From Maridesulfovibrio salexigens DSM 2638 (GTDB taxonomy: Bacteria > Desulfobacterota > Desulfovibrionia > Desulfovibrionales > Desulfovibrionaceae): a stretch of DNA of 64,000 nt. This document shows, in pieces, positions 1-9,564 of the stretch. Within the stretch, counting starts at the first letter, position 1. Each line of letters begins with the position of its first letter. Both the position numbers and the translations under genes were made by a program. The DNA lies in assembly GCF_000023445.1 (NCBI RefSeq), contig NC_012881.1:3153501-3217500 (forward strand), written 5' to 3'. The notes under the pieces were generated by a model, which was not told the origin of the DNA, did not search any database, and worked only from the letters and a program-made list of their open reading frames with translations.

Positions 1-961
1 GCTTTACCAGTGTGGCAATCTGTGGCTTGGAGTACTGGCGGTTCGCTCCGACTGCATCACCTTTATGCAGTAACTCTTCAGTAATAAGAGATGAGAAAAG
101 ATAAACGGTCAGATCCCGCAAATTTGGGTCTTCTTTGATACGCTTAGTCAGAGCGTGACCGTCCATTCCCGGCATTTCAATGTCCGAGACAATCAGCTGT
201 ACGAATTCGGACACATGAAGTCCGGTTTTGGATACTTTAGCAGAAATTTCTTGAAGAGCCTTCCAGATTTCAAGCCCGTTCGGGTAAGCATCAACTTCAA
301 ACCCGCCCCGCTCAAGTGAATTTTTCACCAGATTTCGCATGGAACGCGAATCGTCAGCACAGATAGCCTGATAAACGCATTCTACAGACTCTTCCACTTC
401 TTCAAGAGCTGCCTTGTCACGGTCAGGATTCAAATCTTCCATGGCCTGCTCAAGATCTAGCACCTGCAGGATGCGGTCAGGATCGGTAAGCTTTACTGTG
501 CCGATGATGGTGCCTTCAGCATATTTAGCCATGTTGCCTTGCAGTGATTCAAGCTCACTCCAACTGACACGGTGAATACGGTTAACCCCGGAAACGAGAA
601 AAGCACTTACAACTTCATTAAACTCAGTAACCAAAACCATACGCCGGTCTTTGGAAACAGGTTCCATACGCAGCCAACCGCTAAGGTCAATGAGAGGAAT
701 GACAGTCCCCATAAACTCAAACATTCCCAGAACCAGAGGACTCTTGGTATCAATAGAGGACGAAACTCTTGAAACAGATCCTTCCTTCTTGTGTCCGGAA
801 AAATTTTTCAGATCTGCTTCGCGGACTATCTTCTTAACTTTGGCTACGTTCAGGCCGAATGACCAACGCTTGTATGAATCGCCGCTACCCTCATCAAGGT
901 AAAGTTCCAGAAGCTCAACTTCATTGGTTCCGGACTCAAGCAGAATTTTACTCCCCGTCAT
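1..961 (-). CDS. cheV: Chemotaxis protein CheV (CheW domain plus receiver), 3' end missing
   Basis: This gene is read leftward from an ATG at 961-959 and stays open to the window edge, giving about 320 codons. The N-terminal half (about residues 10-165) is CheW-like, with SPLVLGMFEFMG and VIPLIDLSGWL, the type of fold that docks on receptors and the kinase CheA. The C-terminal half is a receiver domain containing VSDIEMPGMDG, where the Asp is the likely phosphorylation site, and a later YSKP lysine. That order is CheV. The last visible residues resemble the usual CheV ending, so probably only some 10 residues are lost. CheV couples MCPs to CheA and may act as a phosphate sink in adaptation. 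The domain calls are direct from the sequence; the role is family knowledge. Confidence 0.93.
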   Translation of the reverse strand, partial: MTGSKILLESGTNEVELLELYLDEGSGDSYKRWSFGLNVAKVKKIVREADLKNFSGHKKEGSVSRVSSSIDTKSPLVLGMFEFMGTVIPLIDLSGWLRMEPVSKDRRMVLVTEFNEVVSAFLVSGVNRIHRVSWSELESLQGNMAKYAEGTIIGTVKLTDPDRILQVLDLEQAMEDLNPDRDKAALEEVEESVECVYQAICADDSRSMRNLVKNSLERGGFEVDAYPNGLEIWKALQEISAKVSKTGLHVSEFVQLIVSDIEMPGMDGHALTKRIKEDPNLRDLTVYLFSSLITEELLHKGDAVGANRQYSKPQIATLVK

Positions 962-1084
962 TACTGGCTATCCCCTCAATTAACTTTAAAAACTTAATCA
1001 ATTTTCTAGACCTGAGTCATGAGTTACCGCACCTGACACTTTCAGTCCAGCACTCTAAGTAAAAAGCACCGAATTGCCATTTAC

Positions 1085-2494
1085 TTAACTTTTTAGTTTC
1101 TGTTTCAGGGCCGCAAGCATGTTGTTAAAAACAAAACTCCAGTCTCCCGGCTTTTTCTGACGAAAAAGCGTCATGCTGGGATACCAGGGAGAATCCTTGC
1201 GCTTACGCATCCAGCGCCAGTCCGGGTTGTAGGGAATCGCCACCCACACGGGTATATTCAAAGCTCCGGCCAGATGTGCAACTGAAGTATCCACAGTAAT
1301 AATAAGATCCAGCTGCTCCATCACCTTGGCCGTATCTGCAAAATCCTCACAGCCGTTTCCGAGATCCCGTACCAGAACTCCGCAGCCGAACTCCTCGCGT
1401 TGCTTTGTTTCCGGTCCCTTTTGTAGGGAATAAACAGTAACACCGGGGAGTCCGGCAAAGGGCATGAAGTTTTCAATGCTCACAGAGCGGTTGTGATCAT
1501 TTTTATGGGTCGGCTTACCGGCCCAGACAATGCCGATCTTAAATTTAGTCCCTTCCGGGACATGAACCGGGAATCCTGCTTGTGCCGGAGCAGTGAGGTA
1601 AGGACACTCACGGGGAATGGACTTCAGATCATGTTTCAAAATCCTCGGTAGACTGATCAACGGGCTCTGAAAATCAAATTCCGGTAATTTATCACCGCCA
1701 CTCACAATTTTTTCAATACCGCCCATTCCTTCCAGCAATGAAATCAATTCCGGCTGGCACTCAAAAATAACCCTACCTCCGGCTTCGGCAACAAGCGGAA
1801 GATAGCGGCAAAAGTTCAAGGTATCCCCGAAGCCCTGCTCATGATAAATGAAAATTCTTTTCCCGTTTAAGGGGGAGCCATCCCAAAGAGGCTGACGGAA
1901 ATGGCGGGGAGCCAGCTCTTTACGCTTCCAGCGGTATTCATAAAGCTCAAAGCCGTTTATGAAGTCACCGTTGGATAATAAAGCCAATGACTTATCCCAG
2001 TTAATTCTGGGATCATCAGGCTTAAACTTGAGGCAGTGATTAAAAAGGCGAATTGATTCGTCCAGTTTTCCAAGATCCTGTAAAACCAATCCTAAATTGT
2101 AATAAGCATCTATAAATTTGCGGTCCAGTTCAATTGCCCTGCGATGGCAAGCGATGGATTCTTTAAGCTGCCCCAACCTGCGCAGGACATTGCCCAGATT
2201 GCTCCATGCACCGGGACTATCCGCCTTAACAGCAATTGCCCTGCGGTAACACGCTTCTGCGGCCTTAAATTTACCCTGTGCCCGCAAAGCAACCCCAAGA
2301 TTACCCAAAAGGACAGGATCGTCCGGCAGCAAACTCAAAGCCATAGAATAGAGTGCTACAGCTTCTTCATATTTCTCAGCAGAATGCGCCTTCACAGCAT
2401 TAATGAAAACTTCCTTCACCTTAGGAGGAACAGTATCGATCCATTCAGGCTGCTTGCTTTCCTGCTTTGGGGAAACGGGCCTTTTTTCGCTCAT
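1085..2494 (-). CDS. TPR protein with GT9-like glycosyltransferase domain
   Basis: This 469-residue cytoplasmic protein has tandem tetratricopeptide repeats over about residues 25-175 (ALYSMALSLLPDDPVLLGNLG, then further 34-residue units with CYRRAI and CHRRAIEL). A C-terminal half of about 270 residues resembles glycosyltransferase family 9, with KIGIVWAGKPTHKND and LIITVDTSVAHLAGAL, the latter typical of nucleotide-sugar binding in heptosyltransferase-like enzymes. The start codon overlaps the stop of the upstream membrane-fusion gene (2491-2494), so the two are translationally coupled in a type I secretion operon. A role in glycosylating the exported protein or a surface glycan is inference; acceptor and donor are unknown. 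Confidence 0.8.
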   Translation of the reverse strand: MSEKRPVSPKQESKQPEWIDTVPPKVKEVFINAVKAHSAEKYEEAVALYSMALSLLPDDPVLLGNLGVALRAQGKFKAAEACYRRAIAVKADSPGAWSNLGNVLRRLGQLKESIACHRRAIELDRKFIDAYYNLGLVLQDLGKLDESIRLFNHCLKFKPDDPRINWDKSLALLSNGDFINGFELYEYRWKRKELAPRHFRQPLWDGSPLNGKRIFIYHEQGFGDTLNFCRYLPLVAEAGGRVIFECQPELISLLEGMGGIEKIVSGGDKLPEFDFQSPLISLPRILKHDLKSIPRECPYLTAPAQAGFPVHVPEGTKFKIGIVWAGKPTHKNDHNRSVSIENFMPFAGLPGVTVYSLQKGPETKQREEFGCGVLVRDLGNGCEDFADTAKVMEQLDLIITVDTSVAHLAGALNIPVWVAIPYNPDWRWMRKRKDSPWYPSMTLFRQKKPGDWSFVFNNMLAALKQKLKS

Positions 2495-3783
2495 CGTTCC
2501 CTCATGGCATAGCTCATGGAGCCCATAAACGGTTCCAGAATATATTCCATCACCGAACGGGTTCCAATATGAATTCCGGCAATTACCCGTATGCCGGGAA
2601 AAAGTTTGTAGTAATTTCCATCGTGTTCAAAGAAATCCTTATCAGTCTCAATACGCACTCTGTAGAAGGTCAATCCGCGGTCAGTTGAGTCAGCGTCCGG
2701 GCTGATGTTAACAACCTTACCGTCAATATTGCCAAACCGTGCTGCATCGCTTGAAGCCAGCTTAACCACCGCCTTCTGTCCGTCCTTAACGTAACCGATA
2801 TCACTGATAGGCAAACGCGCTTCAATGACCAGCTTATCCCCGGCAGGAACAATATCCATGATAGTCATACCGGGACGCACAACTTCACCTACGCTGACCA
2901 CGTACAGGGTCTTAACCACCCCATCCACCGGAGAACGAATTATGGTGCGATTTAGGTTATCCTCAAATTTTCTTAGACGTTGGGATAGCTCGTCAAATTC
3001 CCTGCGAGCTTCCTGAAGTTCCTCACGCACCGAAGCCAGATAGGAGTTTCTGATCTCCCCGATATCAGCCTTAGCCTGCGCCAACGCAGAACGGGCCTTG
3101 GCAAGTTTCGCTGAATCCTCTTCAATAGAACTTTTCAGCTTTGACTCTTCTTTAAGAAAACCGAGATGCTTGTAACGCGAGGTCAGCCCGTCTTCCAGCA
3201 ACCCGGCACTGATTTTAATCTGTTCACGCAAAAGCTTAAGGCTGTTCCGTGAGTTGCGCTGCCGTGAAGTTATCTGTTTGATATCCTGTTCGCGCTGCTT
3301 GATCTTTTCCCGCTCGGAAAGCAAGTCACTTTCCACACGGGCCTTACGAGTCTGAAATAATTTCAGGGACCGCTCAATCAAAGCCGGAAATTTTTCGTAA
3401 ATATCTTTGGGGTAATCCGGAGCCTTAAGCCCTTGATCCTCGGCAGACAGGCGGGCAATATTCACCCGCAGGGAAGTTACGCGAACCTCAAGTTCATCAA
3501 CAGTGGAATCGCTGGCAGTTGCTTCCAGAACGACAAGCTCCTGTCCCTTTGCCACCATCTCCCCTTCGCGAACATTAATCTTCATGATAATGCCGCCTTC
3601 AAGGTGCTGAACAGGCTTAACCCTTGAGCTGGGAATAACCTCTCCCTCGGCCTGACTGACAATATCCAGCTGAAAGTAGCAGGCCCACCCCAGAAAGGCG
3701 AGGCACATGACTATACACAGGAAAAGGAAGAAATGGCTGGCGCCCTTTACCTCACCGGAGTATTCCGGGCTCATGCTGTTCAT
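2491..3783 (-). CDS. HlyD-family membrane fusion protein of a type I secretion system
   Basis: This 430-residue inner-membrane adaptor links the ABC exporter to the outer-membrane TolC channel. It has a short cytoplasmic N-terminus, one membrane segment (about residues 17-37), a lipoyl-like half around VKPVQHLEGGIIMKINVREG, a long coiled-coil hairpin (about 85-290, rich in Glu, Lys and Leu) and the beta-barrel section with IRSPVDGVVKTLYVVSVGEV. That architecture is HlyD/PrtE. It overlaps the exporter gene by 4 bases (3780-3783) and the downstream TPR/GT9 gene by 4 bases, so all three are one transcript. Confidence in the family is high; the secreted substrate is not in the window. Confidence 0.93.
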   Translation of the reverse strand: MNSMSPEYSGEVKGASHFFLFLCIVMCLAFLGWACYFQLDIVSQAEGEVIPSSRVKPVQHLEGGIIMKINVREGEMVAKGQELVVLEATASDSTVDELEVRVTSLRVNIARLSAEDQGLKAPDYPKDIYEKFPALIERSLKLFQTRKARVESDLLSEREKIKQREQDIKQITSRQRNSRNSLKLLREQIKISAGLLEDGLTSRYKHLGFLKEESKLKSSIEEDSAKLAKARSALAQAKADIGEIRNSYLASVREELQEARREFDELSQRLRKFEDNLNRTIIRSPVDGVVKTLYVVSVGEVVRPGMTIMDIVPAGDKLVIEARLPISDIGYVKDGQKAVVKLASSDAARFGNIDGKVVNISPDADSTDRGLTFYRVRIETDKDFFEHDGNYYKLFPGIRVIAGIHIGTRSVMEYILEPFMGSMSYAMRER

Positions 3784-5480
3784 TGCACACCCCCGCTTTT
3801 GGGTGCTTCAGTTTCCTTCGGCGCGGCATCCTTTTTAGGGTGTAGAACATTTGGTTTCGGCTTGTTTCCAAGATCGATAATGATATCCGCGCGCTGCATG
3901 AGACGCATATCCTGTGAAACAATAATCATGGTTTTCTTCACCTTGACCATGCTCTGGATAATCATGTCCATGGCCCGTAAACCTTCGATATCAAAACCCT
4001 CGGCAGGTTCATCAAGCACAGCCACAGCCCCCTGCACGGAAAGAGCGCGGGCAAGGGCAAGCCTGCGTCTGATGCCGACTGCCAATTCAGCTCCGCCGTT
4101 AACCACTTGGGCCTCCAGTCCCTGAACACTGGTATCAAGATATTTCTTAAGTCCTGCAATTTCCACAACCCGATTCAACCTATCGTCATCCATGCCCGGA
4201 GCATTCAGACATATATTTTCCCTGATAGATGCATTCAGAAAGGTCGGTTCCTGCGGCAGGTACATAACCTGCTTGCGCCACCAAGGAGCAGAGAGCTGAC
4301 GGACATCAACACCACCCGCAAGAATCTGTCCCCGTCCGGGATCTATAAGCCCCAGCAACAAACGCACAAGTGATGTTTTGCCTGCACCGTTATGTCCGGT
4401 AACAATTACAATATTCCCCGGCTCAATATTTACATCCAGTCCTTCAAATAAAGGTCCGGTAGAACCGGGGTATGCAAAACCGAGATCTTTGATTTCGATT
4501 GCGCCACGGTAATCCTTGAGTTCTGTCCCAGTTTCGGACTCAAGTGGCTGACGGACGAATTCATGTAAGGACTGCATCATTTGTCCGGCCTGAGCGATCA
4601 TGGCCCGTGATTTCATAAAGGATGCAGATACAGCCAGAGCCTTGCCGGAAAGAATGGAAGCCCCGATTAATCCACCGGTACTCATTGATCCGGCAACAAC
4701 TTCGCGTGCGCCCACAGCATAAACCATCACCCGCAATAACATGGCGATACTCTGCAAGACAGCCTGTCCACGGGTTCCGCTCTGGACCATATCCCGCTTG
4801 ATCTGTTGCAGTTTATCCATCTGGGCCTGAAAAACTCCGGTCAGATACCCGCGCCCGCCGAATGCGCGGACAGTATCAGCACCGCTGATAGCATTGGCAA
4901 GGTTGCCGCGATGGACCACAGATTCATTACGCATGGCATCGTTCATCCGCTTACCTCGGCGAATATTCAGCCATCCCGCAAGCATGGAACATGCTATCGC
5001 CAGAATGGTGATCAGAGCCAACACCGGACTGAGAAAAAAGGTAGCCCCGACAAAAAGGATCAAGAAAGGCATGTCCAAAACAGAGCAGATAACTGATGCG
5101 TCATAGCCGGACTGTACAACCTGTATCCCGCTCATAAGCTCATGAATACGAGCCGGGGGAATCCTGCCCAGAGTACTCATTTTGGCCCGAGCAAGGCAGC
5201 CCAGTACAGTCTCGGAAAGCACTCGATCAGGCCCCACATTGACAGCCGAGGCCAGACGGACCCGAACCACGGTAAAAGCATGATTCAAAACCCCGGCAAT
5301 TAGCATTCCGACGGTGAGTGTAATCAGAGTTCCGTCAAAACCGTAACCAACGTAACGATTCAGGACCTGAATTACGAAGATGGGAGAAGCAAGGGAAAGT
5401 AAATTGATAAAAAAAGACGCGAGGCAGATCTCGAATGCCAAAAACGGATGTAGCGATAATCTCCTCAACAACTCTCTCAT
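3780..5480 (-). CDS. Type I secretion ABC exporter (permease plus ATPase)
   Basis: The 566-residue protein has an N-terminal membrane domain (about residues 1-300, roughly six hydrophobic segments) and a C-terminal nucleotide-binding domain. There is no C39 or C39-like N-terminal domain, as in PrtD-type exporters. Walker A is VTGHNGAGKTSL and Walker B is AVAVLDEPAEGFD. The usual LSGGQ signature is replaced by LAVGIRRR, and the switch histidine after Walker B appears as Gln (IIVSQDMRL). These changes are unusual for an active exporter and are reported separately. Partners are the HlyD-like gene overlapping its 3' end and the TolC-like gene 111 bases upstream. Likely export of a large RTX-type protein is inference. 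Confidence 0.9.
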   Translation of the reverse strand: MRELLRRLSLHPFLAFEICLASFFINLLSLASPIFVIQVLNRYVGYGFDGTLITLTVGMLIAGVLNHAFTVVRVRLASAVNVGPDRVLSETVLGCLARAKMSTLGRIPPARIHELMSGIQVVQSGYDASVICSVLDMPFLILFVGATFFLSPVLALITILAIACSMLAGWLNIRRGKRMNDAMRNESVVHRGNLANAISGADTVRAFGGRGYLTGVFQAQMDKLQQIKRDMVQSGTRGQAVLQSIAMLLRVMVYAVGAREVVAGSMSTGGLIGASILSGKALAVSASFMKSRAMIAQAGQMMQSLHEFVRQPLESETGTELKDYRGAIEIKDLGFAYPGSTGPLFEGLDVNIEPGNIVIVTGHNGAGKTSLVRLLLGLIDPGRGQILAGGVDVRQLSAPWWRKQVMYLPQEPTFLNASIRENICLNAPGMDDDRLNRVVEIAGLKKYLDTSVQGLEAQVVNGGAELAVGIRRRLALARALSVQGAVAVLDEPAEGFDIEGLRAMDMIIQSMVKVKKTMIIVSQDMRLMQRADIIIDLGNKPKPNVLHPKKDAAPKETEAPKSGGVQ

Positions 5481-5591
5481 GTGACCGATCCTCTGTCCAA
5501 AGTAAGAAAATCAAAACTGCCCGGAAAAAGAAAATTCCATGAGCATGCACACATGGAATTTTCAGTAAACTTCTAAAATCGCGCTTAAAGC

Positions 5592-6932
5592 TTATTTGAA
5601 AACATCAATGTTCATCATGCCCATTTCATAGAGAAGCTTGTAGGCAAAGATAATGTTATCAATGTCGGCAGTAACGCTGGCACTGGTGGCTGTGGAGTAA
5701 TCCCTTTCACCGACAAGGATATCAAGCAGTTCCACCTGTTCACCTGTGGCTCTCTTTTTCTTGATCAGCTCAAGGAATTCCGCAGTAATGTTAGCCTGAG
5801 TCCTGTAAAGCTCAGCATTCTTACGCAGAGTCATAAGCTCAAGCCATGCATTACGGACATTTTCCTCAACAGTGCGGCGCACATCAAGGGTCTGCTTGCG
5901 GATTTCGCGCAGATTGGCCTTGGCGGACTGAGTGGCCTCGTATTCATACAGGCCGGAAAAACCGGAGTAGCCAACCTGAAAGGTTGCCTTATTCTCGGTT
6001 CTTACACCACTGGCACCCTGATCCTGCTCCCTTCTCTTACCTTCAAGCACGAATTCGAACTTGGGGTAAAGGGTGGCTTCCTGCACATCAACATCGTGGG
6101 AAAGCCTTTCCTTGGAAAATTTAAGCTGTAACAACATAGGGTTCTGGGCCTGTGCCTGAGTGATGGCATCATCAAGGGATGCAGGCATATAGCTGGCAGG
6201 CATGGCCACCGGAACCATCTTTTCAATTTCATCTATGGCAATGGGGAAACCGTAAACAGCCTTAAAACGGTTGCGTGCAGTCTGGAGGGAGCGCTCAACT
6301 GTAACCCTGTATGAAGTCGCCCCGGCAAGCTGAGCCTTGATCTGGAGTTCCTTGTAAGAAAGACCTGCTCCGCGCTTAACCAAAGTTTCTTCCATACCGG
6401 AAAGGCGTTTCATACTCTCTTCGGACTGAATGGCGTACTTAAGGGTTTCCCTTGCCCGGATCAGACCGAGATAAGCTTCAACACCCTGAATCATCAATTC
6501 CTGACGGGTCTGTTCAAGAACAGCCTTGTATTCATTCAGCAAGGCTTTGCTGCTGTCTATATCGCTATTCACGCCGCCGAAATCCCAAAGAAGCTGGGTC
6601 GCCTGAATCCTTTGTTCGTTACGGCCTTTGTTGGTACCGCCCCCGGGCTTGTCGATTTCTTCGCGTCCGCCTTCTACGGAAACATCAAAAGCTGGAGTCC
6701 ATCCGGACCAACTTTGGGAGACAAGGTGTTCTGCGGATTCAACACGTGCTTCAGCAGCCTTGATGCGGTCATGTGTGGAGAGGAGGTCATTGAGGATTGC
6801 TCTGAGGTAAGGCTTACCGTCAGCCTGATCAGGGTTCATGGGAGCCATTTCCTGCTGTGCCGAAGCAATACTGAATGCCCCTGCCAGCAGGCAGAGTGCC
6901 AAACTCAAAATAGAAACCTTAATTGCTTTCAC
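5592..6932 (-). CDS. TolC-family outer membrane efflux/secretion protein
   Basis: The chosen start is GTG at 6932, about 7 bases after a strong GGAGGGGGG ribosome site. It yields a 446-residue product beginning MKAIKVSILSLALCLLAGAF, a clear signal peptide with likely cleavage after ASA. A longer ATG reading frame up to 7010 would bury the signal peptide. The mature protein is mostly long helices with two related halves, the pattern of the TolC alpha-barrel (QATQLLWDFGGVNSDI, ARETLKYAIQ and, in the second half, KANLREIRKQTLDVRRTVEE). It is the first gene of the secretion operon and would supply the outer-membrane exit duct. Good family confidence, no substrate known. Confidence 0.9.
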   Translation of the reverse strand: MKAIKVSILSLALCLLAGAFSIASAQQEMAPMNPDQADGKPYLRAILNDLLSTHDRIKAAEARVESAEHLVSQSWSGWTPAFDVSVEGGREEIDKPGGGTNKGRNEQRIQATQLLWDFGGVNSDIDSSKALLNEYKAVLEQTRQELMIQGVEAYLGLIRARETLKYAIQSEESMKRLSGMEETLVKRGAGLSYKELQIKAQLAGATSYRVTVERSLQTARNRFKAVYGFPIAIDEIEKMVPVAMPASYMPASLDDAITQAQAQNPMLLQLKFSKERLSHDVDVQEATLYPKFEFVLEGKRREQDQGASGVRTENKATFQVGYSGFSGLYEYEATQSAKANLREIRKQTLDVRRTVEENVRNAWLELMTLRKNAELYRTQANITAEFLELIKKKRATGEQVELLDILVGERDYSTATSASVTADIDNIIFAYKLLYEMGMMNIDVFK

Positions 6933-7110
6933 CACACCCCCCTCCAAAAAGACTAGACATATTAAACACATAAAACCTAAAGCTTTCTTGTTTTTACTTA
7001 ATTGTTTCATATATATATAAATTCAATTGAAAAATCCAGACGATTCATACATATATAAATAGTATCTACCAATATCTTTTAACATAAATTCTAGCCCATA
7101 TCCAAAAAAA

Positions 7111-9468
7111 ATGCTGAGCGTACTAAAAAAAATAGCCGGTTCTGACTCATTCTTTCTACTGCTAACCGGGTTGGCTGTCTCTTTTCTGGTAGCAGCCCTC
7201 TATATTTTTCAGCCTCCGATCCTGCAATTTGTAGATTATAAAATCTATGACCAGTTTATGCGCTCCAGTCCTGTGGGCACTAAAACAAATATCCCGGTAA
7301 TCGTTGATATTGATGATGAAAGCCTTGCCGAACTGGGCCAATGGCCGTGGCCCCGCTATCGTATGGCCCTGCTGCTGGCGAAAATTCAACAGGCCGGAGC
7401 ACTCTCAACCGGACTTGATATTCTCATCGGGGAGCCGGACCGCACTTCACCAGCCACCATCCAAAAAAGTCTCCGTGAAGAACTGGGCGTAACAGTACAC
7501 TTCAAAGATCTCCCCCAAGGGCTTATGGACAACGATCTTGTTTTAGCTGATGTGCTTGAACGCGGTCGTTTTGTACTTGGCTTCTATTTTGATTTTATTG
7601 AAGAACAGGCTCCATCTTTGAATGACCAGCCCTGCTTTGTTAAAGCGTTGCCCATTGCCCAGATCAGGGCTAAGGGAGCGCCTCCGCTTAAAGATTTGAC
7701 CCTCAGCGCACTGGATGCAATCTGTCCGCTGCCTGTTCTGGCAAAAGCTTCACCTCTGTGCGGTTTCTATAATTCAATCACCGACTATGACGGAGTTGTC
7801 CGCCGGGTTCCGCTGATTATCACCATGAATGGCAAGCAATACCCAAGCCTCGCCCTCGCCACACTCATGAAGGCAATGGGCCGCAAGAACATAATTGCCA
7901 AAACAAGTCCTATCGGCATTGAATCCATCCGCGTCGGCAAAACGACCATACCAGTTGATGCCAAAGGGCAGATGCTGGTCCGTTACCGGGGCGGCATGGA
8001 AGAATTCCCCTACTACAGAGCCAAAGACATACTCAGCGGCAAAGTCGGGGAAAAAGAACTCAAAGGTAAAATCGTATTTATGGGTACCTCTGCCGCAGGA
8101 CTGCGCGATTTGAGAGTTACTCCTTTTGCTTCGGACTATCCCGGAGTTGAGGTCCACGCCACCATAGTGGACAATATCCTGACCCGTGACTTCCTGCTCA
8201 AACCGGACTGGGTACCCGGTCTGGAACTGGTACTGGTCATGGCTGCGGGTATAATCTCCATGATTCTGCTGACATGGTCCCGCTCCATGTGGATGATCCT
8301 GCCAATCGCGGGAATGGGTGCCGGTATTGTTTACGGCTCACTGCATGTTTTTCAGGAATACAATGCATACCTTACACCCATGTATGCACTGATCGCACTG
8401 GGCACGAACTTCACCCTGCTGACTCTGATCAAATTCTGGCGAGAGGAAGGACAAAAAAAATTCCTGCAAGCCACCTTCTCATCATATCTGGCCCCGGAAC
8501 TCATCGATGAGATGTTCAGCAACCGTGAAATGCCGGAACTCGGTGGTGAAGCGAGAGAAATCACAGCCTACTTTACCGATATCCAAAGTTTCTCAACCTT
8601 CTCCGAGAAGCTTACCGCACCGCAGTTGGTTGAACTGCTCAACGAATATCTCTCAGTAATGACCGACATTCTTATCGAGGAGAAAGGAACTCTTGATAAG
8701 TATGAAGGTGATGCAATTATCGCCTTTTTCGGAGCACCTATGGATGTACCGGACCACGCCCTTCGCGCCTGCCGTGTAGCAGTGAAAATGCAAAAGGCAG
8801 GAATAGAATTGCGCGAAAAGTGGGCCAAAGAAAGACAGCTACCCGATGAGCCGGACCGCAACACCAAAAATTTCCCCGAAGAGCAATGGGCCAAGGGCGA
8901 AAAATGGCCCAAGGTTGTACACAACATGCGTACCAGAATCGGGGTCAACTCCGGTGAAATCGTGGTCGGCAACATGGGTTCATCCATGCGTATGAACTAC
9001 ACCATGATGGGTGACGCTGTTAACCTCGCCGCCCGTCTGGAAGAAGGAGCCAAGCAATTCGGAATATTCACTGCGGTTTCGCATTTCACTCTTGATCAGG
9101 AAGTAAAAGTAGACGGAGAAACCCATAAGATTCTTGATCTCGTGGAAGCAAGGCTTATCGATAACATTCAGGTTGTCGGTAAAAATGAACCAGTGCGAAT
9201 CTACGAACTGGTAGCCATGAAAGGCGGCCTCACCGAAAGCGAAGAAATCCTCTTCGACCTTTTCGCCAAGGCCCGTGAAGAGTACGTTGCCCAGAACTGG
9301 GACAAGGCTATCGAACTCTATAAAGAAGCCAACAAATACGAACTCTACGACGACACCAAATTCACCCCCTCAGATGTATTCATCAAGCGCGCCGAGGAAC
9401 ACAAGATCAATCCACCTGTCCCCGAAGGAGAACTTTGGGATGGGGTTTATCGGATGACTAAGAAGTAG
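7111..9468 (+). CDS. CHASE2-domain class III adenylate/guanylate cyclase
   Basis: This 785-residue membrane sensor makes cyclic nucleotide from ATP (or GTP). One N-terminal membrane segment (about 14-33) is followed by a periplasmic CHASE2 domain (about 40-340, with VDIDDESLAELGQWPWPR typical of the family), three membrane helices (about 370-440) and a class III cyclase domain (about 480-690). Metal-binding Asp residues lie in YFTDIQSFS and YEGDAIIAFFG; the transition-state Asn and Arg lie in MGDAVNLAARLEE. A short TPR-like tail follows. The cyclase domain carries an acidic/basic insertion of about 40 residues before HNMRTRIGVNSGE. It is divergent from the TolC-like gene across about 180 bases. 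ATP rather than GTP as substrate is inference. Confidence 0.93.
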   Translation: MLSVLKKIAGSDSFFLLLTGLAVSFLVAALYIFQPPILQFVDYKIYDQFMRSSPVGTKTNIPVIVDIDDESLAELGQWPWPRYRMALLLAKIQQAGALSTGLDILIGEPDRTSPATIQKSLREELGVTVHFKDLPQGLMDNDLVLADVLERGRFVLGFYFDFIEEQAPSLNDQPCFVKALPIAQIRAKGAPPLKDLTLSALDAICPLPVLAKASPLCGFYNSITDYDGVVRRVPLIITMNGKQYPSLALATLMKAMGRKNIIAKTSPIGIESIRVGKTTIPVDAKGQMLVRYRGGMEEFPYYRAKDILSGKVGEKELKGKIVFMGTSAAGLRDLRVTPFASDYPGVEVHATIVDNILTRDFLLKPDWVPGLELVLVMAAGIISMILLTWSRSMWMILPIAGMGAGIVYGSLHVFQEYNAYLTPMYALIALGTNFTLLTLIKFWREEGQKKFLQATFSSYLAPELIDEMFSNREMPELGGEAREITAYFTDIQSFSTFSEKLTAPQLVELLNEYLSVMTDILIEEKGTLDKYEGDAIIAFFGAPMDVPDHALRACRVAVKMQKAGIELREKWAKERQLPDEPDRNTKNFPEEQWAKGEKWPKVVHNMRTRIGVNSGEIVVGNMGSSMRMNYTMMGDAVNLAARLEEGAKQFGIFTAVSHFTLDQEVKVDGETHKILDLVEARLIDNIQVVGKNEPVRIYELVAMKGGLTESEEILFDLFAKAREEYVAQNWDKAIELYKEANKYELYDDTKFTPSDVFIKRAEEHKINPPVPEGELWDGVYRMTKK

Positions 9469-9564
9469 AAACGCGAACAAACCCATTTAATGAAAAATTC
9501 TCAGGCGATATTGACAATTCCCCGATAATGAAGAACTTCACGGGTATAACTTTGCGAGGAAAAT

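Noticed and set aside
7005-7060. TATATATATA-rich stretch as an origin or repeat array
   Set aside because: Short AT run typical of a divergent promoter region between the TolC-like and cyclase genes; no iterons or DnaA boxes seen.
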